Source of the DNA: Deltaproteobacteria bacterium GWB2_55_19
GTDB lineage: Bacteria; Desulfobacterota; GWC2-55-46
DNA length: 33,300 nucleotides
Direction: 5' to 3'
Assembly: GCA_001797465.1 (NCBI GenBank)
Contig: MGPQ01000018.1
Coordinates: forward strand, 1 to 33,300
The notes beneath the pieces are model-generated. The model saw nothing but the letters and a program-made list of their open reading frames with translations. It did no database searches and had not been told where the DNA came from. Of the stretch, positions 29,970 to 33,300 are shown one piece after another (position 1 is the first letter of the stretch; the number at the start of each line of letters is the position of its first letter). A program made the position numbers and the translations under genes.

Positions 29970-29997
29970 TTTATACCAAAAACAATCTGATAGGCAA
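29970..29997 (-). promoter_or_regulatory. candidate promoter of the SNF2 helicase gene
   Basis: Minus strand: TTGCCT (29997-29992), 16 bp, TATAAA (29975-29970), about 15 bp before the ATG. The gap between xre and the helicase (97 bp) is A+T-rich, so the helicase may have its own promoter as well as read-through from xre. Confidence 0.4.
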
Positions 29998-30051
29998 AAA
30001 AACTACTTACCGTTTTCTATTACAATAATTAATTCAACCTAATGCGAACAC

Positions 30052-30279
30052 TCACTTGATTCCCGTCGCAGGTTCACTTTCATCGACAATTTCAAACAAA
30101 TCCTGTATAGCGCAATTGAAGTAACGGCAGAGTTTTTCCATGACGTCGAACTCAATTCTTTTAGCGTTTTCGAAGTAGAGGAGGGTGAGCATGTTACGGT
30201 GGATATCGGTTGCCCGGGCAAGCTCGGCGATTTTGATCTTCCGTTCGCCCATAAATCTTGAAAGATGGCATTTAATCAT
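30052..30279 (-). CDS. XRE-family HTH regulator
   Basis: 75 residues, one Cro/CI-type helix-turn-helix: KIKIAELARATDIHRNMLTLLYFENAKRIEFDVMEKLCRYFNC, followed by a short tail. It has the compact form of YozG/HipB-like regulators. It lies just upstream of the SNF2 helicase in the same direction and is likely to control that operon, as small XRE proteins often do in defence loci. The gene also faces a divergent promoter at 30378-30405. Confidence 0.85.
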   Translation of the reverse strand: MIKCHLSRFMGERKIKIAELARATDIHRNMLTLLYFENAKRIEFDVMEKLCRYFNCAIQDLFEIVDESEPATGIK

Positions 30280-30363
30280 CTTAGGGAACTACTCCATTTT
30301 TTATGCTGACGTGATTTTATAATATTGGTCTTTTTTATGCAATAGAAAGATTTTTCATTTTAG

Positions 30364-30405
30364 ATGGCATTTTGCCATTGACAAAACTACTCTATATGGT
30401 ATAAA
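30364..30405 (+). promoter_or_regulatory. strong sigma-70 promoter with an overlapping dyad
   Basis: TTGACA (30378-30383), 16 bp, TATAAA (30400-30405), close to consensus, driving the small membrane protein and ybjQ-like gene. ATGGCA-TTT-TGCCAT (30364-30378) is a short dyad touching the -35 box. AGATGGCATTT occurs here (30362-30372) and again inside the start of the xre gene (30263-30273), so both could be sites for the XRE protein. Confidence 0.6.
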
Positions 30406-30449
30406 GCTATTTAGGATAAAATAATTACATTCAATTAGGAGTTACGTAT

Positions 30450-30575
30450 ATGGAGATATTACTTTTGATAGGCGTTGTTCTCGGAATATTACTTCTTGCC
30501 TCCCTAATCTTTCGCAAGCGGACCTCATTGGACGAGATCGAAAAAGAAATTCAGGGGCTCCGCGAAAAAAGATAA
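30450..30575 (+). CDS. small single-helix membrane protein, 41 aa
   Basis: MEILLLIGVVLGILLLASLIF is a single membrane helix followed by a basic turn (RKR) and a charged tail (SLDEIEKEIQGLREKR). AGGAG lies 8 bp before the ATG, under a near-consensus promoter. The stop is 5 bp before the GTG of the ybjQ-like gene, so the two are probably co-translated. Function unknown; it may anchor or partner the downstream protein. Confidence 0.6.
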   Translation: MEILLLIGVVLGILLLASLIFRKRTSLDEIEKEIQGLREKR

Positions 30576-30580
30576 TCGTC

Positions 30581-30841
30581 GTGACTTCAAACAGCCTGCT
30601 GGACAGGGAGATAATAGGCGCTCTTGGAAACGTGACGGGCATCTCGGCAACAGCCGCGTCGACCGACAAAGGTTTCAGGAAGGCTGAACAAGAGGCGCTG
30701 GCTGATATCATGCGCCAGGGGATTCAGATGGGCGCAAACGCCATCGTCGATCTCAAGATGACCACCGGAAGCTATGAGCAGCAGGGCTCCCAATGGATGG
30801 TCTCGAAGGTCGTCTATTACGGAACGGCTGTGAAGGTGTGA
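30581..30841 (+). CDS. YbjQ/UPF0145-family protein
   Basis: 86 residues: SNSLLDREIIGALGNVTGISATAAST near the start, AEQEALADIMRQGIQMGANAIVDLKMTTGSYE and a final VVYYGTAVKV match the YbjQ (UPF0145) family, which forms pentameric rings and has been called a heavy-metal-binding domain without firm evidence. The start is a GTG; family members usually begin with an I-I-x-x-T-x-x-S-type strand, which here would be read through IIVVTSNS. A terminator follows. Confidence 0.8.
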   Translation: MTSNSLLDREIIGALGNVTGISATAASTDKGFRKAEQEALADIMRQGIQMGANAIVDLKMTTGSYEQQGSQWMVSKVVYYGTAVKV

Positions 30842-30891
30842 TGAGATATATTCAAAGCAAGGGGTTGTTGATCGTAATTGCCTATGGGGAT

Positions 30892-30925
30892 GAGGCTCCT
30901 GATTTGAGTCCAGGAGCCTCTTTAT
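30892..30925 (+). terminator. intrinsic terminator after the ybjQ-like gene
   Basis: GAGGCTCCTG and CAGGAGCCTC form a perfect 10-bp stem with a 9-base loop, followed by TTTAT on the plus strand. It lies about 50 bp after the ybjQ-like stop. Confidence 0.75.
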
Positions 30926-30970
30926 CGATTAACTGAAATCGGTAGTTTTTGTCACCCTTACAACAACTGT

Positions 30971-31522
30971 TTACTGAACGGTAAACCCCGCCAGGACGGC
31001 ATTTATCGAGCGCGCCGGTATAAGCCCTTTTGCTTTTCTGCTCGACTGAGGGTCAGGCCTTATCTCGATTTCGCTCATTTCGGTAAGCAGACGAACGTCT
31101 TTCAAGACCCTGCTGTAATCGCGCCGTAGCCTCTTTGCAAGGTCATAGATGCTTATTCCGGGGTTGCAGACAACGGTCTTTAAAACCTCGCGGCGCATCC
31201 TCGGAAGATGAGCTACCTCGTGGCTCACTGGATACTGGGAATCCCCAGCGGCAATCACGCCCCATATCGCGTCCCATGCGTCAAGGGATGCTGCCTCAAG
31301 TGGGTTATTTTTATCAAACCCTTTCCTCACATCGGGCCAGATTGATATAAACTTCTCATCGTTTATTTCCTTAAGCAACCACTCTATGGGGAGGTGGAGA
31401 AACGATTGGACAAAAAACCACGTGTGTCCCTCGGGCCCTTTACGGACAATTCCGCGCCATTTTCTATAGGTCAGTCGCCCGCTCCAGAAAGCGGACCGGA
31501 GGATCATGGTTTTATCAATCAT
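30971..31522 (-). CDS. winged-helix protein downstream of AbiEii-like toxin (candidate antitoxin/regulator)
   Basis: 183 residues. The C-terminal half reads as a winged helix: MRREVLKTVVCNPGISIYDLAKRLRRDYSRVLKDVRLLTEMSEIEIRPD, with no obvious signature in the N-terminal half. Its ATG overlaps the stop of the nucleotidyltransferase gene by one base (TAATG), so the two are coupled. In classical AbiE pairs the antitoxin gene comes first; here the DNA-binding protein comes second. It may neutralise the toxin, repress the operon, or both. Confidence 0.65.
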   Translation of the reverse strand: MIDKTMILRSAFWSGRLTYRKWRGIVRKGPEGHTWFFVQSFLHLPIEWLLKEINDEKFISIWPDVRKGFDKNNPLEAASLDAWDAIWGVIAAGDSQYPVSHEVAHLPRMRREVLKTVVCNPGISIYDLAKRLRRDYSRVLKDVRLLTEMSEIEIRPDPQSSRKAKGLIPARSINAVLAGFTVQ

Positions 31523-32244
31523 TACAACACCTCGTCGAAGTAGCGTTTAATATCAAAAGCCTTTATACCGGCGTACCCTTCTGCCACCTCGAGCATCTCG
31601 AATTCGTCCATAAGTTCCATCCAGCGTACTTTTCTGAGCCCGCTTATGAGTAGCGACTCCGGCACCCCGGCTCCATGCCTATTAATCTCCCTTACGAATT
31701 CCAAGAGAGGTTTTATCTCCTTGCTCAAGACATAAAGGTCAAAGAGATCCCTTGCGGTCTGCCTTGCTCCCGCTTGCACCGTGCGCCCGGTTGAAGAGGC
31801 CACACCCTCTCCGGAACCGGTGATGGTCCTTATCTTTCGATGATAAAGCCCCTCAATGGCCTCAGTGCGTATGTCGTCGACGGTCTTAACCGGGAACATA
31901 TCCGCGTATATATCTTCGACGATGCTTATCCGGAGCGGCTCACCGTCAACATCGGCAACCCCATGAAGCTCTGCCGCAAACATTTGGTCATTGACGAACT
32001 CGACCATCCGTAACTTAACTCGCGCATTGGAAAGCCGGCGCTGAACAACAACAGGGTCGAACCTGGCATTTACAAAGAAGTCCAGGTCATAGGAAGCCCT
32101 GTGTTGCAGGTAACATCTGGCAAGAGCTGTCCCGCCAACAAGGATAACCCGCGCGCCAGGGAAGAGGTCCTTTTCGATGTCGAATATCTTTTTGAGGATT
32201 TTATCCTGCTGCTTATATAATCGTGTATATGCCATATATGACAT
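31522..32244 (-). CDS. AbiEii/AbiGii-type nucleotidyltransferase toxin
   Basis: About 240 residues of the AbiEii family. VILVGGTALARCYLQHRASYDLDFFV contains the GG(S/T) and DxD motifs of the nucleotidyltransferase fold; IVEDIYADMFPVKTVDDIRTEAIEGLYHRK and ARDLFDLYVL are typical of the following region. AbiEii toxins transfer nucleotides to RNA targets and act in abortive infection. The ATG at 32244 (MSYMAYTRL) is preferred over a TTG three codons upstream; an ATG at 32235 is also possible. No strong Shine-Dalgarno is visible. Confidence 0.8.
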   Translation of the reverse strand: MSYMAYTRLYKQQDKILKKIFDIEKDLFPGARVILVGGTALARCYLQHRASYDLDFFVNARFDPVVVQRRLSNARVKLRMVEFVNDQMFAAELHGVADVDGEPLRISIVEDIYADMFPVKTVDDIRTEAIEGLYHRKIRTITGSGEGVASSTGRTVQAGARQTARDLFDLYVLSKEIKPLLEFVREINRHGAGVPESLLISGLRKVRWMELMDEFEMLEVAEGYAGIKAFDIKRYFDEVL

Positions 32245-32271
32245 TTTAATCAATAAAGATACTTAAATCAA
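32243..32271 (-). promoter_or_regulatory. candidate promoter of the AbiEii-like operon
   Basis: Minus strand: TTGATT (32271-32266), 17 bp, TAAAAT (32248-32243). Transcription would begin next to the ATG at 32235, which would make a leaderless message starting MAYTRL. Only one promoter-like site is seen, and the alternative start at 32244 would then be untranslated. Confidence 0.35.
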
Positions 32272-32388
32272 GGAAAAACTCTGTTTAGCGTTCCTGCGCG
32301 AGTTTTCTTATGGCGTCATTGACTATAAATCTTGACTACGTGGCAAAGCGTAGGCCATGGAACAATCACACTACCGAGGAGGACGATA

Positions 32389-33132
32389 ATGGAGATTACC
32401 GCTGAACTGAAGCACCTGTTCAAAGCCCTGCGTCTCTCCCCGCTCTTGTCCACACTACCGGAGCGGGCTGCCTACGCCAAAGGCAACAAGCACACCCATC
32501 TGGAGTTTCTCGAATTGCTGCTCAGCGATGAGGTTGAGCGCCGCACCCAGGGGGCGCTCCAGAGGCGCCTGCAAAGCGCTAAAGTCGACCACGACCAGGT
32601 GCTGGAACGCTTCGACTGGGAGTCCAGTGTCACTCTCGACCGTGACCGGCTCAAGGGGCTCATCAGTCTGGAGTGGATCGAGCGCCGGGAAAATGTCATT
32701 CTCACCGGCCCGGTCGGTGTCGGCAAGACTTTCATCGCCAACGCCCTGGCCCATGTCGCATGCCGCCGCGGCAAAAGCGTCCTGTTGCTCAAAGCGGCCC
32801 GGATGTTCAAAACTCTCTATGCCGCCCGGGCCGATAACTCCCTGGAAAAGGAACTGCTCAAGCTGATCGCGCCCGCCCTCCTGGTCATCGACGACTTCGG
32901 CCTTGAGCGCCTCACCCAGGAACAGGCCCACGACTTCTACGAGATCGTCAGTGAACGCTATGGGCGCGGCTCCACCATCCTCACCAGCAACCGACACATC
33001 ACCGAGTGGGTGACCCTCTTTGACGACCAGATCCTCGCCAACTCGGCTCTCGACCGCCTCGCACACAACGCCCACCAGATGATCATCGAGGGCGAAAAAG
33101 GCTTCCATCAGGAGCTTCTTATGATAGGCTAA
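32389..33132 (+). CDS. istB: IS21-family helper ATPase IstB
   Basis: About 247 residues of the AAA+ IstB protein. MEITAELKHLFKALRLSPLL and EFLELLLSDEVERR start it, ENVILTGPVGVGKTFIANAL is Walker A, LLVIDDFGLERLTQEQAHDFYEIVSERYGRGSTILTSN holds Walker B and sensor 1. AGGAGG stands 6 bp before the ATG at 32389. IstB remodels target DNA for the IstA transposase. No istA is found upstream; only about 135 bp separate istB from the AbiEii-like gene, so this is a truncated element. Confidence 0.93.
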   Translation: MEITAELKHLFKALRLSPLLSTLPERAAYAKGNKHTHLEFLELLLSDEVERRTQGALQRRLQSAKVDHDQVLERFDWESSVTLDRDRLKGLISLEWIERRENVILTGPVGVGKTFIANALAHVACRRGKSVLLLKAARMFKTLYAARADNSLEKELLKLIAPALLVIDDFGLERLTQEQAHDFYEIVSERYGRGSTILTSNRHITEWVTLFDDQILANSALDRLAHNAHQMIIEGEKGFHQELLMIG

Positions 33133-33208
33133 CGACCAATTCAGAGCGCCGTGCCTGGGGGTCAATGGTATTGAAAACCAGGGGGGTCAATGCTCGTGAA
33201 AAATCGCA
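33133..33208. repeat. right end of the IS21-like element
   Basis: GGGGGTCAATG occurs twice (near 33158-33168 and 33183-33193), and the stretch closes with AAAAATCGCA, whose complement TGCGATTTTT is the TG-type terminus of IS21 elements. Repeats near the end are typical transposase-binding sites. The remaining 92 bases to the window edge show no gene I can support. Confidence 0.5.
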
Positions 33209-33300
33209 GTCTTGACCTCCTTGCCTTAACCTCCTCCTGACACCAGAAACACGAAAACCCCGAACCGGCTATCATCATCGACGCCGATACGGGGTTAAAG

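Overview
The window looks like an accessory (defence and mobile-element) region of a Gram-negative bacterial chromosome. This rests on a lipoprotein with a CxxCH haem motif, GGDEF/EAL signalling, a type I-E CRISPR-Cas locus, Mu-like phage genes and four insertion-sequence families (IS110, ISL3, IS21 and IS21-like ends). A deltaproteobacterial or related sediment/groundwater lineage is plausible, but the sequence alone does not fix the taxon.

Layout. Bases 1-1864 hold a 5'-truncated PAS-GGDEF-EAL protein. Bases 1940-5198 (minus) form a chromate-resistance operon, chrB - CxxCH lipoprotein - chrA - tyrosine-phosphatase-like protein, with a 36-bp dyad operator directly upstream of chrB. Bases 5251-7800 are a scar: an IS110 3' fragment has replaced the 5' ends of two divergent genes, one of them recD2. 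Bases 8212-16186 are a large I-E CRISPR locus (86 repeats) read on the minus strand, with the leader at about 16187-16264. Cas2, cas1, cas6e, cas5e, cas7e, cse2, cas8e and cas3 follow to the right, with a DnaQ-type exonuclease as first gene of the operon. An apparently complete ISL3 element (25442-26821) lies between this operon and a decayed SNF2-helicase operon (xre regulator - helicase - small remnant - truncated tcmP). The right end carries a small membrane protein plus YbjQ, an AbiEii-like toxin module, and an IS21-type istB without istA.

The most striking feature is that the CRISPR array is interrupted at exact repeat boundaries by 2,802 bp (11291-14092) of contiguous Mu-like phage DNA. 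It holds the end of one ORF, the complete F-like and G-like head genes, and the first two thirds of the I-like protease/scaffold gene. The phage genes run in the same direction as the array. At the leader-distal junction an AAG, the canonical I-E PAM, lies exactly 32 nt (one spacer length) from the repeat. This is what a crossover between a resident spacer and its protospacer in a phage genome would leave. I infer that two spacers matching the same phage recombined with it and swapped the intervening array for phage DNA, giving a 'mega-spacer' and splitting the array into 35 leader-proximal and 51 leader-distal repeats.

Working together: the cas operon would adapt (Cas1-Cas2, perhaps with the DnaQ exonuclease trimming prespacers), process crRNA (Cas6e) and interfere (Cascade plus Cas3). 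The SNF2/tcmP, AbiEii and recD2 remnants suggest a defence island that is turning over through insertion-sequence activity.
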